Assembly: GCF_041200145.1 (NCBI RefSeq)
Contig: NZ_CP165734.1
Location: 3,410,001 to 3,474,000, forward strand
Length of the DNA stretch: 64,000 bases
Direction: 5' to 3'
From: Bradyrhizobium sp. LLZ17
GTDB taxonomy: Bacteria > Pseudomonadota > Alphaproteobacteria > Rhizobiales > Xanthobacteraceae
The notes beneath the pieces are model-generated. The model was given only the letters and a program-made list of their open reading frames with translations, had not been told where the DNA came from and made no database searches. Made by a program: the position numbers and the translations under genes. The stretch's first letter is position 1; each line of letters begins with the position of its first letter. This document shows, one piece after another, positions 28,019 to 39,298 of this stretch.

Positions 28019-29230
28019 ATGTTCGTTTCATTCTTCCCTCGACCAAAGTTGTTCTTTGCGTCGTCAATTCTTTGGACGGCGTTGGTGATGGCGTTTTGGT
28101 ATGGATTTGCCGGCAATCTCTTTCAAGCCCCGGAGAAGCCGGTCGGGCTTGCGACGTTCTGGTCGGCCTCGGCGCTGTGGTTTGATCTCTATTTTGCGCT
28201 GGCCGTTACGGTGTTCGCGGCTGCATGGATGTTATTTGCCCCCCATCCCTGGGCGACGTGGTCCATTCTTGGTTCGGCGCTGATCCTGTTCACCTCTTAC
28301 TTTCAGGTCCAGGTCTCGGTCGCGATCAACAGCTGGTATGGACCGTTCTACGACCTGGTCCAGGCTGCGCTTTCGAAATCGGCGCCGGTCACGGTTGAGC
28401 AGTTCTACAACGAACTGTCGACCTTTGCCGGTATCGCGCTCGTGGCCGTCGTGGTCGGCGTGATGACGCGATTCTTCGTCAGCCACTACATCTTCCGCTG
28501 GCGCACAGCGATGAACGATTTTTATGTCGCGAACTGGCCACGGCTGCGCACGATCGAAGGCGCCTCCCAGCGCGTCCAAGAAGACACCATGCGCTTTGCC
28601 AGCACCATGGAGGGTCTAGGCGTCAATCTCATCAGCGCGGTGCTGACGCTCCTGGCCTTCCTGCCGGTTCTAGTGCGGCTGTCCAGCAACGTGACTGAGC
28701 TGCCTCTGTTCGGCTCGATTCCCTATCCGCTGGTGTTCGCCGCAGTGATCTGGTCGATCCTGGGCACCGGCGTTCTCGCGCTTATCGGCATCCGTCTGCC
28801 CGGAATAGAATTTTTCAACCAGCGGGTCGAAGCGGCCTATCGCAAGGAGCTGGTGCTCGGCGAGGATGATGCGGCGCGTGCCAATGCTCCGACATTGAGC
28901 GTGCTGTTTAGCGACATTCGCAGGAATTACTTCCGTCTCTATCTGAATTTCATGTACTTCAATATCGGCCGGATCGTCTATCTGCAGACTGACGCCATCT
29001 TTCCTTATCTGCTGCTTGCGCCTACAATCATCACAGGCAAGATCACCCTCGGCGCGATGAACCAGATCCTCAATGCATTCACGCAAGTGCGAACCTCGTT
29101 TCAGTATCTCGTCAACTCCTGGAGCACGATCGTCGAACTGATCTCGATCTATCAGCGGCTGCGGAGCTTTGAGGCAAAGATCCACGGTGGGCTACTGCCG
29201 TCGATCGAGACACAAAAACAGCCAGCCTGA
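28019..29230 (+). CDS. SbmA/BacA-like inner-membrane peptide transporter
   Basis: The 403-residue product matches the SbmA/BacA family. It begins [20 protein letters not shown] and has spans through [20 protein letters not shown] and [13 protein letters not shown]. The family features are [40 protein letters not shown] and [14 protein letters not shown]. There is no ABC ATPase domain, so it is BacA/SbmA type rather than BclA type. Such proton-driven importers take up Pro-rich and Cys-rich peptides, and in rhizobia BacA-type proteins protect against host NCR peptides in nodules. The C-terminus overlaps the edge of a transposase relic on the other strand. Confidence 0.85.
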   Translation: MFVSFFPRPKLFFASSILWTALVMAFWYGFAGNLFQAPEKPVGLATFWSASALWFDLYFALAVTVFAAAWMLFAPHPWATWSILGSALILFTSYFQVQVSVAINSWYGPFYDLVQAALSKSAPVTVEQFYNELSTFAGIALVAVVVGVMTRFFVSHYIFRWRTAMNDFYVANWPRLRTIEGASQRVQEDTMRFASTMEGLGVNLISAVLTLLAFLPVLVRLSSNVTELPLFGSIPYPLVFAAVIWSILGTGVLALIGIRLPGIEFFNQRVEAAYRKELVLGEDDAARANAPTLSVLFSDIRRNYFRLYLNFMYFNIGRIVYLQTDAIFPYLLLAPTIITGKITLGAMNQILNAFTQVRTSFQYLVNSWSTIVELISIYQRLRSFEAKIHGGLLPSIETQKQPA

Positions 29231-29234
29231 GGCA

Positions 29235-29541
29235 GGAGTTGACGAAACCCGGCCCTTGAGTCGCTTGCCGCACACCCGATCCGACGCCTCCCACGCCGCG
29301 GTCGTCGCGTCCTTGATCGTAGCGTCATGTCTACGCTTGCGCTCTCGAGGTGCCTCGACCGGCCCCGGTTCAACCGTTGCGCGTACCCGAATTGCAGGCA
29401 CCGCGTGCTTGCGGATGCCAACCCGTCGTCGCGCATATCGCTCGAGGATGCGCCTCTTTTTCCGCCCGGCGCCGACCAGCCACGATCCGTTACGGCCGAC
29501 ACCACCTGCCGCCGCGCGCCCATGCTGATCTTTCCCGCCAT
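29235..29541 (-). pseudogene. Integrase-core transposase N-terminal fragment
   Basis: Minus-strand pieces read MAGKISMGARRQVVSAVTDR, GRKKRRILERYARRRVGIRK and KDATTAAWEASDRVCGKRLK, in two frames. The order (RRQ(V/L)..A...RY, KxxIL(D/E)E..A.TG..RKHA, ALxxLWEASDRICGKRLK) is that of the N-terminal part of integrase-type (ISNCY/IS481-like) transposases common in rhizobia. The DDE core is missing, cut off at the end of the BacA-like gene. The IS66 element sits immediately beyond its other end. Confidence 0.6.
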
Positions 29542-29595
29542 AGACGCCACCGGACTAATTCGATGGCGCCCACTCAATTACCGTAAGCGTCGTTC

Positions 29596-31116
29596 TCAGG
29601 CCACGGCTTTGAGGGCTTGAGCGCGGTAGGCCCAGGGCAGTAGCAGGTCGATGTCTCGGTTTGGATGTCCGTTGACGATCCTGGTCAGGACGTCGGTGAG
29701 GTAGGCGAGCGGATCGACGTCGTTGATCTTGCAGGTCTCGACCAGGGACGCGACGACGGCCCAATGCTCGGCGCCGCCGTCGGATCCTGCGAATAGTGCA
29801 TTCTTACGGCAAAGTTTGATACCGCGGATCGATCGTTCGACGGTGTTGTTGTCGAGCTCGATCCGGCCGTCGTCAATGAAGCGCGTCAGTCCTTGCCAGC
29901 GCGAGAGGGCGTAGCGGATGGCATCGGCGAGCTTGATCTTCTGGCTGATGAGAGCCAGCTTGGCGCGCAACCAAGCCTCGAAGGCGTCGGCCAGAGGCCG
30001 GCTCTTCTGCTGCCGCACGAAGCGACGTTCCTCGGCGCTGCGGCCGCGGATCTCCTTCTCGATCGCATAGAATGCGGCGATGTGCTTGAGCGCCTCGCTC
30101 GCGATCGGAGCGGGGCCGGCTGTCGCGAGTTCGTAGAAGTTGCGCCGCATGTGCACCCAGCAGAAGGCGAGCTCGACTCCGCCGCGTTCGGCAAGCTTTG
30201 GGTAGGCATTGTAGCCATCGACCTGCAGGACGCCCTTGAAGCCGGCAAGATGGCTGAACAGCCGCTCGGCTTTGCGGTCGGGTGCATAGACATAGGCAAT
30301 GCCGGGCGGATCGAGGCCGCCCCAGGGGCTGTCGTCGGCTGCATAGGCCCAGAGCTGGCCGGTCTTGGTACGCCCTCGACCGGGATCGAGCACCGGCACC
30401 GTCGTCTCGTCGGGGAACAGCTTGGATCTCGCGCGAAGCAGAGCGAAAAGGCGCTCATGCAGCGGACGCAGATGGAAGGCCGCATGCCCAACCCAGTCCG
30501 CCAGTGTCGATCGATCGAGAGCAATGCCTTGGCGGGCATAGATCTGGGTCTGCCGGTAGAGCGGCAGATGATCGGCATATTTGGACACCAGAACCTGGGC
30601 GACGGTTGCCTCCGTCGGCAGGCCGCCCTCGATCAGCCGGGCCGGAGGCTCGGCCTGCCTGACGCCATCTTCGCAGGCTCGGCAGGCGTATTTAGGACGC
30701 CGGGTGACGACAACGCGGAACTGCGCCGGCACCATGTCCAGCCGCTCGCTCCTGTCTTCACCCATCCGATGCAGTTCGCCCTGGCAGCAGGGGCAGGTCT
30801 TGTCGTCGAGGTCGACGACGACCTCGATCCGCGGCAGGTGGGCCGGCAGTGCTCCGCGATTGACGCGGCGCTTGCGTGCGCGCTCCGCCCGGCCTTCCGG
30901 GGCTGTCTCGTCCTGACCGGCCTCGGCAAAGGCTGCGACCTGTTGGACGTCCTCGAGGCCCAGCAGCATCTGCTCCTCGGGAAGCGACTCTGCCTTCCGG
31001 CCAAAGCGGTGCCGTTGCAGCTCCTTGATAATCTGACGCAGCCGCTAGCTCTCGTGAAGCGCTGCCAGCGGCATCGCCTTGAGCGTCTCGGGATCATCAG
31101 GAAGGTTATCGCTCAC
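29596..31116 (-). pseudogene. tnpC: IS66 TnpC transposase with one internal TAG
   Basis: The large IS66 transposase reads from a GTG at 31116 (VSDNLPDDPETLKAMPLAAL, HES) to a TAG at 31045-31047, then continues in the same frame as RLRQIIKELQRHRFGRKAES to the end. The Glu expected after HES is replaced by the stop. Downstream, the zinc-finger (CPCCQGELHRMGEDRSE), the helix-turn-helix region, and the core (FPDETTVPVLDPGRGRTKTG; VDGYNAYPKLAERG; DNNTVERSIRGIKLCRKNAL) are intact. A shorter protein starting at the Met at 30969 would keep the catalytic core but lose the leader region. Confidence 0.88.
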
Positions 31117-31196
31117 AGGCAAATCAGAGCATATTCGCGCCCGCTTGACGACGTGCTCGATGCCCCTGATTCACTTCGCCGCAGCACGGCTCACAA

Positions 31197-31553
31197 CTAT
31201 CCGACTTGCGTCGGCACGACCGTCTCCCGTGCCGGGTGGACACGCCGCCAATCGAGCCCTTCGAGCAGCGCCGACAATTCCGCCGCCGACAAACGCATCA
31301 CGCCATCCTCGATTTTCGGCCAGCGGAAGACACCGTCTTCGAGCCGCTTGGCGAACAGGCACAAACCCGTACCATCCCAGAAGATCAGCTTGATCCGGTC
31401 TGCCCGCTTGGCACGGAACACATAAACAGCACCCGAGAACGGGTCAGCCTGCATGTGCTCGCGTACCAACATGGCAAGCCCCTCCATTCCCTTGCGGAAG
31501 TCGACCGGCTTGGTTGCCACCATCACCCGGACATTGCCGGACGGGCCGATCAT
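31197..31553 (-). CDS. tnpB: IS66 accessory protein TnpB
   Basis: The 118-residue product is the IS66 Orf2/TnpB protein, with VMVATKPVDFRKGMEGLAML, FSGAVYVFRAKRADRIKLIF and WDGTGLCLFAKRLEDG, the family core. It is full length and overlaps the tnpA end by four bases (ATGA). It is needed for IS66 transposition, but its biochemical role is unknown. Confidence 0.95.
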   Translation of the reverse strand: MIGPSGNVRVMVATKPVDFRKGMEGLAMLVREHMQADPFSGAVYVFRAKRADRIKLIFWDGTGLCLFAKRLEDGVFRWPKIEDGVMRLSAAELSALLEGLDWRRVHPARETVVPTQVG

Positions 31554-31987
31554 CGGCTTGCCTTGAGCGCATGGACGATGGCCGCAATCAGCGCCACGTC
31601 CGCGCCTCGGCCGACCCTGATAGTGACGCCTTTGGCTTCGATCTCGATGCCCCCGACATCCGGCTTGGCCTTGCGTCGCGCTGTCTTGCGCTCATGGCCA
31701 ACAGCCGCGGCCGGTACCATGGCCTCTACCACCGCCGGTACAAACGGCGGATCGTCAGCCATCGACGTCGGCAACCGGCGTGCTTGCCGGCGCCAGGTGA
31801 ACACTTGTTGTGGGGCAAGCCCGTGCCGCCGGGCAATATCGGAAACGACGGCGCCTGGTACCAGCGTCTCCTCGACGATCCGCGCCTTGTCGTCCTTGGA
31901 GAACCAACGACGGCGTCCCGTCTCCGTGATCACTTCCAGCCGGCGCGCCGTCGCGTCCGACTTAAGCGTATGGTCCAGCATAGACAC
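31550..31987 (-). CDS. tnpA: IS66 accessory protein TnpA
   Basis: The 145-residue product has an N-terminal IS3/IS66-type helix-turn-helix (RRWFSKDDKARIVEETLVPG, SDIARRHGLAPQQVFTWRRQ) and ends with GVTIRVGRGADVALIAAIVH, as IS66 Orf1 proteins do. It starts about 80 bases inside the right end of the element and is the first gene of the tnpA-tnpB-tnpC operon. Confidence 0.93.
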   Translation of the reverse strand: MSMLDHTLKSDATARRLEVITETGRRRWFSKDDKARIVEETLVPGAVVSDIARRHGLAPQQVFTWRRQARRLPTSMADDPPFVPAVVEAMVPAAAVGHERKTARRKAKPDVGGIEIEAKGVTIRVGRGADVALIAAIVHALKASR

Positions 31988-32073
31988 AAGCCGATCCCTT
32001 CAAAGAGATCGTGAAACTCACCTATCCCATGCGCCGCGAGAAGGTGGGAGCAGAACGACGCTTACCAATTACC

Positions 32074-32179
32074 GGCGAGAAGTTGTCCAGTAACCATCCG
32101 GACGAGGCAATGCGCCTCAGTTCGGCGTCTGCAAGGACGCTCCAGGAGCCGCAGCATGCGAGGCGTCTCCGAATTCCGC
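32074..32179 (-). pseudogene. Possible fragment of a cyclic-glucan synthase/phosphorylase-like protein
   Basis: Reading into the IS66 target site, the minus strand gives LADAELRRIASSGWLLDNFS, which ends soon after the insertion point. The A.EWLLDNF pattern recalls a conserved piece of NdvB-type glycosyltransferase family 84/GH94 proteins. The match is short and I hold it loosely. Confidence 0.25.
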
Positions 32180-32767
32180 TCAATACGCCTTTCGCAACAT
32201 CGGCGTAAGTGGGGGTGAGCAACCGTGCTGTATCTCTCCAATAATCTTGAACCCGTGGCGTTGGTAAAAGGGAATGTTTTCAGGATCCGAACTTTCGAGG
32301 TAGGCAGCGATGCCCTGCTCATCGCAGCGTTGAAGAGCGTACTTCATCAGCAATGTGCCAAGCCCTTGTCCGGCCCAGTTCGGATCGACAGCGATGACGG
32401 GCAAATACCAATGTGGCTCGGAGGGATGATGTTCGGCCATTCCCTGGCGTAGGTGTACCATATGTTCGCTGATTTCCGGGCGCAGGGACAGCGCCATGAT
32501 TGCGTCCAGCGCATCCTCATCCTGCTGCACGCCGGGAGGCAGCCACAGGGCCGCGGCGCGACTGTCTGCCGCGACGTATGCTGTGCCATGCTCGAATGCT
32601 CGTCCGCCACAGGCGTTGATGAACTGAGTCATGCTGCCAAGATATTGCCCAGGGTCCGGCCAACTCCAACGCATCAAAGGATCGGCGGCAAAGCCGAGGA
32701 CAATTGTCCAGACGATTCTTGCCCGAATACTTGCGTTCGCCGAGGTGACGCCCGGCTCGCTTGTCAT
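32180..32767 (-). CDS. GNAT-family N-acetyltransferase
   Basis: The 195-residue product has a C-terminal GNAT fold: HWYLPVIAVDPNWAGQGLGT (motif A, with the V.P..QG.G acetyl-CoA loop) and YLESSDPENIPFYQRHGFKI (motif B). The N-terminal half (RWSWPDPGQYLGSMTQFINA; VAADSRAAALWLPPG) resembles rhizobial/actinobacterial GNATs often annotated generally. The substrate is unknown. I chose the Met at 32767 because the upstream 31 residues have no family character. It stands alone between IS66 and a relic region. Confidence 0.85.
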   Translation of the reverse strand: MTSEPGVTSANASIRARIVWTIVLGFAADPLMRWSWPDPGQYLGSMTQFINACGGRAFEHGTAYVAADSRAAALWLPPGVQQDEDALDAIMALSLRPEISEHMVHLRQGMAEHHPSEPHWYLPVIAVDPNWAGQGLGTLLMKYALQRCDEQGIAAYLESSDPENIPFYQRHGFKIIGEIQHGCSPPLTPMLRKAY

Positions 32768-32960
32768 GTTGCACCGCTTTTTCGATCGCAGAGTTGAAGG
32801 TTGGAGCACACGACCGATACCTTGGACGTGAGCGGAATGGTTGTGCCCCCGAAGATTCATCGGATCCCTTTAGTTTCCGCCTCCCGCTCTCATCCTGTCT
32901 CAGAAGACCGCCTTCGACCGCCGCTTCGGACGGAGATTCCTCGCTGGAGGCCCTGACTCT

Positions 32961-32993
32961 TGGACCTGGACCTGGATCTGGATCTGGATCTGG
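32961..32993 (+). repeat. Hexanucleotide tandem repeat, about 5.5 units
   Basis: TGGACC occurs twice and TGGATC three times in a row, then TGG. In one frame the repeat encodes alternating Leu-Asp. It sits upstream of the GNAT gene on the opposite strand, outside recognised genes. Confidence 0.85.
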
Positions 32994-33324
32994 CGAGGAC
33001 TTGTGCTTTTCGCCATGAGAGCGTCATCTGGATCCTGCCCTTTCCGAAGGAAGGGTTCGTTTTATCGGCGTCGACAACTCTGCCAGCTTTCCGAAAGCAG
33101 CGAAAAGACGATTTGAGTTACAAGGTGATCTTGTTTCGCCAAATGTTGCGAGTTGCATTCGCTCGAGAGTCTAAGCACTGCAGCATAATTTGTAACCTGC
33201 CAACCCAGGTAGGTGCTTGGCATTCTCTGCCCTAAGGATTGCCAACGACTTCCGCTTCGGCCTTGCCGCAGCGATCCGCACCGGTGACGTCGCCCGCACG
33301 CATCGAGTTGCCGCCTCCGTTTCA
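32994..33324. other. Stretch without a recognised gene
   Basis: I see nothing supportable between the hexanucleotide repeat and the aldehyde dehydrogenase fragment. Confidence 0.4.
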
Positions 33325-33506
33325 ACGATCATCACCGGCTCGACCCCGCCTCGCCCTGGGGCGGGCTCGGCTATTCCGCCACCGGCCGCGAATGCGGCAC
33401 CGAGAGCTTCGACGACCACTTCAACACCAAGAGCGTGATGATCGCCACGCACGAGCAGCCGTTCGACTGGTATCGCGACACGGCCAACCAGAAGCGGCTG
33501 AACTAA
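33325..33506 (+). pseudogene. Aldehyde dehydrogenase C-terminal fragment
   Basis: The plus strand reads HHRLDPASPWGGLGYSATGR, then ECGTESFDDHFNTKSVMIAT, then HEQPFDWY, and stops at 33504. PWGG.GxSxxGREG..S...F...KSV is the C-terminal signature of aldehyde dehydrogenases. Nothing of the catalytic domain remains upstream. It precedes the MFS relic by 65 bases, which suggests one former catabolic operon. Confidence 0.55.
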
Positions 33507-33570
33507 CATGACGACAAGCGGCAGACGTTCGAAGAAGGCGGGCCGCATAAAGCATAAAGGGAGAGTGTCA

Positions 33571-33845
33571 ATGTCGACATCCGTGAACGCAGGCACTCGT
33601 CTTGTCGACTGCCGGTCGGGCCGTTCCATCGCGGCATCATGCTGCTGATCGGCATCGGAATGTTTTTCGAGGGTTTTGACATCTACATTGCCGGTACCGT
33701 GCTGAGCGTGATGCTGAAGACGGGCTTTTCGATCCTCGCTGAGAATGTGGTGTTCATCTCCGCGGCCTTCGTCGGCATGATGCTGGATCGTTCGGTACCG
33801 GATTTCTCGGCGACCGCTATGGACGACGCTTCGCGCGCATGTCTT
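33571..33845 (+). pseudogene. MFS transporter N-terminal fragment, frameshifted
   Basis: The frame from the ATG at 33571 shifts to HRGIMLLIGIGMFFEGFDIY, IAGTVLSVMLKTGFSILAEN and VVFISAAFVGMML, and shifts again to [13 protein letters not shown], the loop 2-3 motif A (GDRxGRR) of the major facilitator superfamily. The FEGFDIY start resembles the aromatic acid/sugar phosphate-type members. Coding resemblance stops at about 33845, where the isomerase relic of the gibberellin operon begins on the other strand. Confidence 0.75.
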
Positions 33846-34027
33846 GCCCAGCGGCCAGGCCGCAGAGCTCGATCTGCGTCAAGTCCAACTCAGGCAATGC
33901 GCAGTGTTCGAAAGCGATATACTCCCAGGCGGCGGCGACCGTGGCCGGCGCCGTTCGGCGATCCAGCACGACGTCCAGTTAGTCGTCCTTGCACCGGCTC
34001 AGGGCGGTGTCGCTCTGCTCGCTGCAT
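33846..34027 (-). pseudogene. idi: Type II isopentenyl-diphosphate isomerase, 5' fragment
   Basis: Downstream of KS on the same strand the reading gives KDD, then a TAA stop, then [20 protein letters not shown] and [19 protein letters not shown]. The sequence RKDDHLD(V/I)VL followed by F(E/D)H.ALPELDLxxI is the N-terminus of the FMN-dependent type II isomerase. The TAA replaces the expected His. The coding match ends at about 33846, where an MFS relic from the other strand abuts, so the FMN- and substrate-binding domains are gone. An idi gene is reported after KS in some gibberellin operons. This relic would be its remnant. Confidence 0.6.
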
Positions 34028-34092
34028 CGGGTGACGGCGTTGCGTCGGATCGGACCGACGGCAGCGGGCGCACGCCGCCGCCTTCCGCGCGT

Positions 34093-36542
<2,450 letters not shown>

Positions 36543-36849
36543 GCGCCCTGCTCCTTCTCCAGTCCGTTGACGAGAACCAGGATCGGGCAGACGCCGCGCG
36601 CGTCGCCGCAGGCCCGTCGCGGCCCCGCGCATGGGCAGCGCCGGACGGCCGCCCTGCTCCGGCGCGGCGAGGCGCCCCGATCCTGGCGCCGGTCCGCCGC
36701 ATAGGCTTGCGCGTAGCCCGCCGCGGGCGCTGCGGCCGTGCTGGGCAATCGCTGCGATCGGCGCCGCGGACTCGGACACAGTGCAGCATGCACGGCTGCC
36801 GCCGGTCGATGGCAGCGGCACAGGAGCGACTCCATGCGGACGGGCGCGC
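36543..36849. other. Unexplained 307-base spacer inside the gibberellin operon
   Basis: Neither strand encodes a recognisable protein here. A frame from an ATG at 36859 that overlaps the GGPP synthase stop is open to 36539 but is Arg/Ala/Pro-rich. See the finding on this spacer. Confidence 0.6.
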
Positions 36850-37848
36850 TCATGCGCATGGCGTGTGCTTGAGCAGATACGCGTTGGCCCGCTGCAGCAT
36901 CTGCGCCAACCGTTCCGCACGCGGCCCAAGCGGGGCGATGGCCTCCCCGGCGTCGCGCAACAGATCCAGCGCGAACTGGCGCGCAGCCTGCAGCCCCATG
37001 ATCGACGCGCAGGTCGGCTTCTGCGCCGCCGCGTCCTTGCCGGGGGTCTTGCCCAGCGTCGCCGTATCTGCTGTCGCATCGAGAATGTCGTCGACCACCT
37101 GCAATGCCAGGCCGAAACAGGCGCTATAGCAATCGAGCGCAGAGTACAGCGCAGCGTGTGCAGCATTGTCCGCGATGGCGCATAGCGCGCCCATGCGAAC
37201 GGACGCGCGCACCAGCGCTCCGCTCTTCATCCGGTGCATCGCCAGGATGCTGTCCAGCTCGACGTGCTTTCCGACCAGAGACAGATCCACTGCCTGCCCG
37301 CCTGCGGCACCCTCGGCGGACACTGCCTGCGCCAGTTCGCGCACGAGCGCGATACGGTTGTCGCCCGGCCCATCCAGGCTCGCCAAGGTCAGGAAGGCGT
37401 GCGCCTGCAGCGCATCGCCGACAAGGATTGCAGTGGCTTCGCCGAACTTGACATGCACGGTCGGAAGGCCGCGGCGAAGCACGTCGTCGTCCATCGCGGG
37501 CAGGTCGTCGTGGACCAGGGTACAGGCGTGCATCATCTCGATGGCGGCGCCGACGTCGTCGAGCATATGCGCCGGCGTGTCGGCTAATGCGCCGGCAGCC
37601 ATGCAGAGCAAGGCGCGGGTGCGCTTCCCGCCATTCAAGGTGGCGTAGTGCATCGCCGACATCAGCTCGGTCCCACCGTCGTTTTCGGCGCAGAGAAGAC
37701 GCGCCAGCGCCTGTTCGACCCGTTTTGCGCCGTCCTGCATCCAGATCTCCGGAAGCAGCCTGCCGGATGCGCCGCGCCCCTGAGCGCCCAATCCGCCGAG
37801 CGCGGAAACACCAGTTCGTCCGTCGTGTTGCGTGTAACCGGTCTGCAT
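36850..37848 (-). CDS. ggps2: Geranylgeranyl diphosphate synthase of the gibberellin operon
   Basis: The 332-residue product is a trans-polyprenyl synthase. The first Asp-rich motif is LVHDDLPAMDDDVLRRG (DDxxxxD, bacterial type II) and the second is LQVVDDILDATAD. NGGKRTRALL binds the IPP diphosphate. It supplies the C20 precursor to CPS. The ATG at 37848 (MQTGYTQHDG) is chosen because the residues before it lack family character. The gene starts 106 bases after the CYP117 stop in the same direction. Confidence 0.93.
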   Translation of the reverse strand: MQTGYTQHDGRTGVSALGGLGAQGRGASGRLLPEIWMQDGAKRVEQALARLLCAENDGGTELMSAMHYATLNGGKRTRALLCMAAGALADTPAHMLDDVGAAIEMMHACTLVHDDLPAMDDDVLRRGLPTVHVKFGEATAILVGDALQAHAFLTLASLDGPGDNRIALVRELAQAVSAEGAAGGQAVDLSLVGKHVELDSILAMHRMKSGALVRASVRMGALCAIADNAAHAALYSALDCYSACFGLALQVVDDILDATADTATLGKTPGKDAAAQKPTCASIMGLQAARQFALDLLRDAGEAIAPLGPRAERLAQMLQRANAYLLKHTPCA

Positions 37849-37954
37849 GTCGTTTATGTCCTTGTACCTGACAGGAGACGGCCACGGCGAGTGGCGAGCC
37901 GCCGCGGTATTGCCGGCGTGGCTGCCTCGCCACACCGGCGCAAGCGATGCCAGC

Positions 37955-39298
37955 TCACGAGAATCCGATGCGGATTTTCATGGACGGATGTGCGGTCGGG
38001 TAATAGCGCCGGCCTTTTTCCACGTCGCTCAGCAACCGCGGCCGCACCCCGGCCTTGTGCATGGTCAGCGCCAACGCGATGCAGAACTGCACTAGTTCCA
38101 GCCATACCAGGTGGTAGCCGATGCAGACGTGTGGGCCGGTACCGAACTGCAGGATGTCCACCGGCCGGATCGGCTCCGTGCGTTGCAGCCACCGCGCCAG
38201 GCGGAACTGATCAGGCGCCTCGTGCAGCAGCGCCGAGGTCGAGAAATGCAGCAGCGGGATGCACAGATGGGTGCCCGCGGGAATGCGCCGCTGGCCGAGT
38301 TGCAATTCATGCAGCGCGCGACGTGGCAGGAGCGAGGTCGTCGGATGCACGCGCAGCGTTTCGCGGAACAGGGCCTCGGCGACGGGACACTGCGCCAGGT
38401 CCGCGTGCCGGGTCGGCACCGCGCCGACGCGTTGCGCCTCCTCGACCAGGGTGTCCCACAGCATAGGCTGGCGCGCCAGCTCGACCACCATCCAGGCCAT
38501 CGTCGAGGCGGTGGTGTCGTGACCGGCAAGCAGCAGCAAGCGGATATTGGCGATCAGGACGTCATCGGAGAGCGCATCGTCGCTTCGATCGAAGGCGCTC
38601 ACCATGTGCTTGATCAACCCGGTGCGCGCGGCATGCGCACGCGCGTCGCGGACGAACTGGCGCAACTGCGCGTCGATCCAGTCGCGGGCGGCGCGGCCGC
38701 GCCGCAAGGGCAGTCCGGGCAGATCGACAGGGGGCGCGACGATCAACTGCAGCAGTTGCCGGTACTTGCGATGCCATCCCGGCAAGTCCTGCGCGGGGAT
38801 TCCCATCAGGCTGAAGATGAGCTTGAGCATCAAGTCGCCGGTTTCGCGCAGGATGGTTACCTCCCCGCGGTCGCGCCACGCCTGCACCCGCGCTCCGATG
38901 ACGGGCGCGAACAGGTCGCCGATACCGGCCTGGGTCAGCCCCTTGGGCAGGAACGCCGCCTTGATCGCATCGCGCGCCTGCCGATGCGCGCCGCCGTCCT
39001 GGGCGACCAACGTTCCGGCAAACAATTCGGGCGCGATCTCCTCGATCAGCGCCGAGGACACGTCCTTGTGCCGGAGCAGAGCGAACGCATTCGGATCCAC
39101 GCAGGTCATCAGGTGTCCGGCAGGGCCGAAGTCCAGCCAAAAGTGGCTGCCCAGCGTCCGTTCCGCGCGCCGCAGCAAGCTCGGCAGGTCACAGATGATG
39201 GCGGGAAGATGCCCCACCAAGGGGAAAGCGCCGGGCACGACCGGTATGTCGAACCGCAGCCGGTGGCGACGGTTTAGCGGGTTGAGCAGCATGTTCAT
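37955..39298 (-). CDS. CYP117: Cytochrome P450 CYP117 (ent-kaurene to kaurenoic acid oxidase)
   Basis: The 447-residue P450 has the I-helix oxygen-activation motif LLAGHDTTASTMAW, the ExxR in ALFRETLRVHP, and the haem-Cys loop LQFGTGPHVCIGYHLVWLEL. In characterised rhizobial operons CYP117 oxidises ent-kaurene to ent-kaurenoic acid. It is a soluble bacterial P450 that uses the operon ferredoxin or a host-cell one. The ATG at 39298 overlaps the SDR stop (ATGA), so the pair is coupled. The open frame extends upstream, but the family begins here (MNMLLNPLNRRH). Confidence 0.93.
   Translation of the reverse strand: MNMLLNPLNRRHRLRFDIPVVPGAFPLVGHLPAIICDLPSLLRRAERTLGSHFWLDFGPAGHLMTCVDPNAFALLRHKDVSSALIEEIAPELFAGTLVAQDGGAHRQARDAIKAAFLPKGLTQAGIGDLFAPVIGARVQAWRDRGEVTILRETGDLMLKLIFSLMGIPAQDLPGWHRKYRQLLQLIVAPPVDLPGLPLRRGRAARDWIDAQLRQFVRDARAHAARTGLIKHMVSAFDRSDDALSDDVLIANIRLLLLAGHDTTASTMAWMVVELARQPMLWDTLVEEAQRVGAVPTRHADLAQCPVAEALFRETLRVHPTTSLLPRRALHELQLGQRRIPAGTHLCIPLLHFSTSALLHEAPDQFRLARWLQRTEPIRPVDILQFGTGPHVCIGYHLVWLELVQFCIALALTMHKAGVRPRLLSDVEKGRRYYPTAHPSMKIRIGFS

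Larger units (their letters stand above)
29583..32065 (-). mobile_element. IS66-family insertion sequence with 8-bp target duplication
   Basis: The element is 2483 bases. The left end GTAAGCGTCGTTCT (29583) and the right end AGAACGACGCTTAC (to 32065) are perfect inverted repeats over 14 bases, with the GTAAGCG start usual for IS66. The flanks are an exact 8-bp duplication, CAATTACC, at 29575-29582 and 32066-32073. It carries tnpA, tnpB and tnpC on the minus strand. The intact duplication indicates a fairly recent insertion, but tnpC has an internal stop. Confidence 0.95.

Noticed and set aside
29893..31425. A 510-codon plus-strand open frame
   Set aside because: It is antisense to the IS66 transposase genes tnpC and tnpB.
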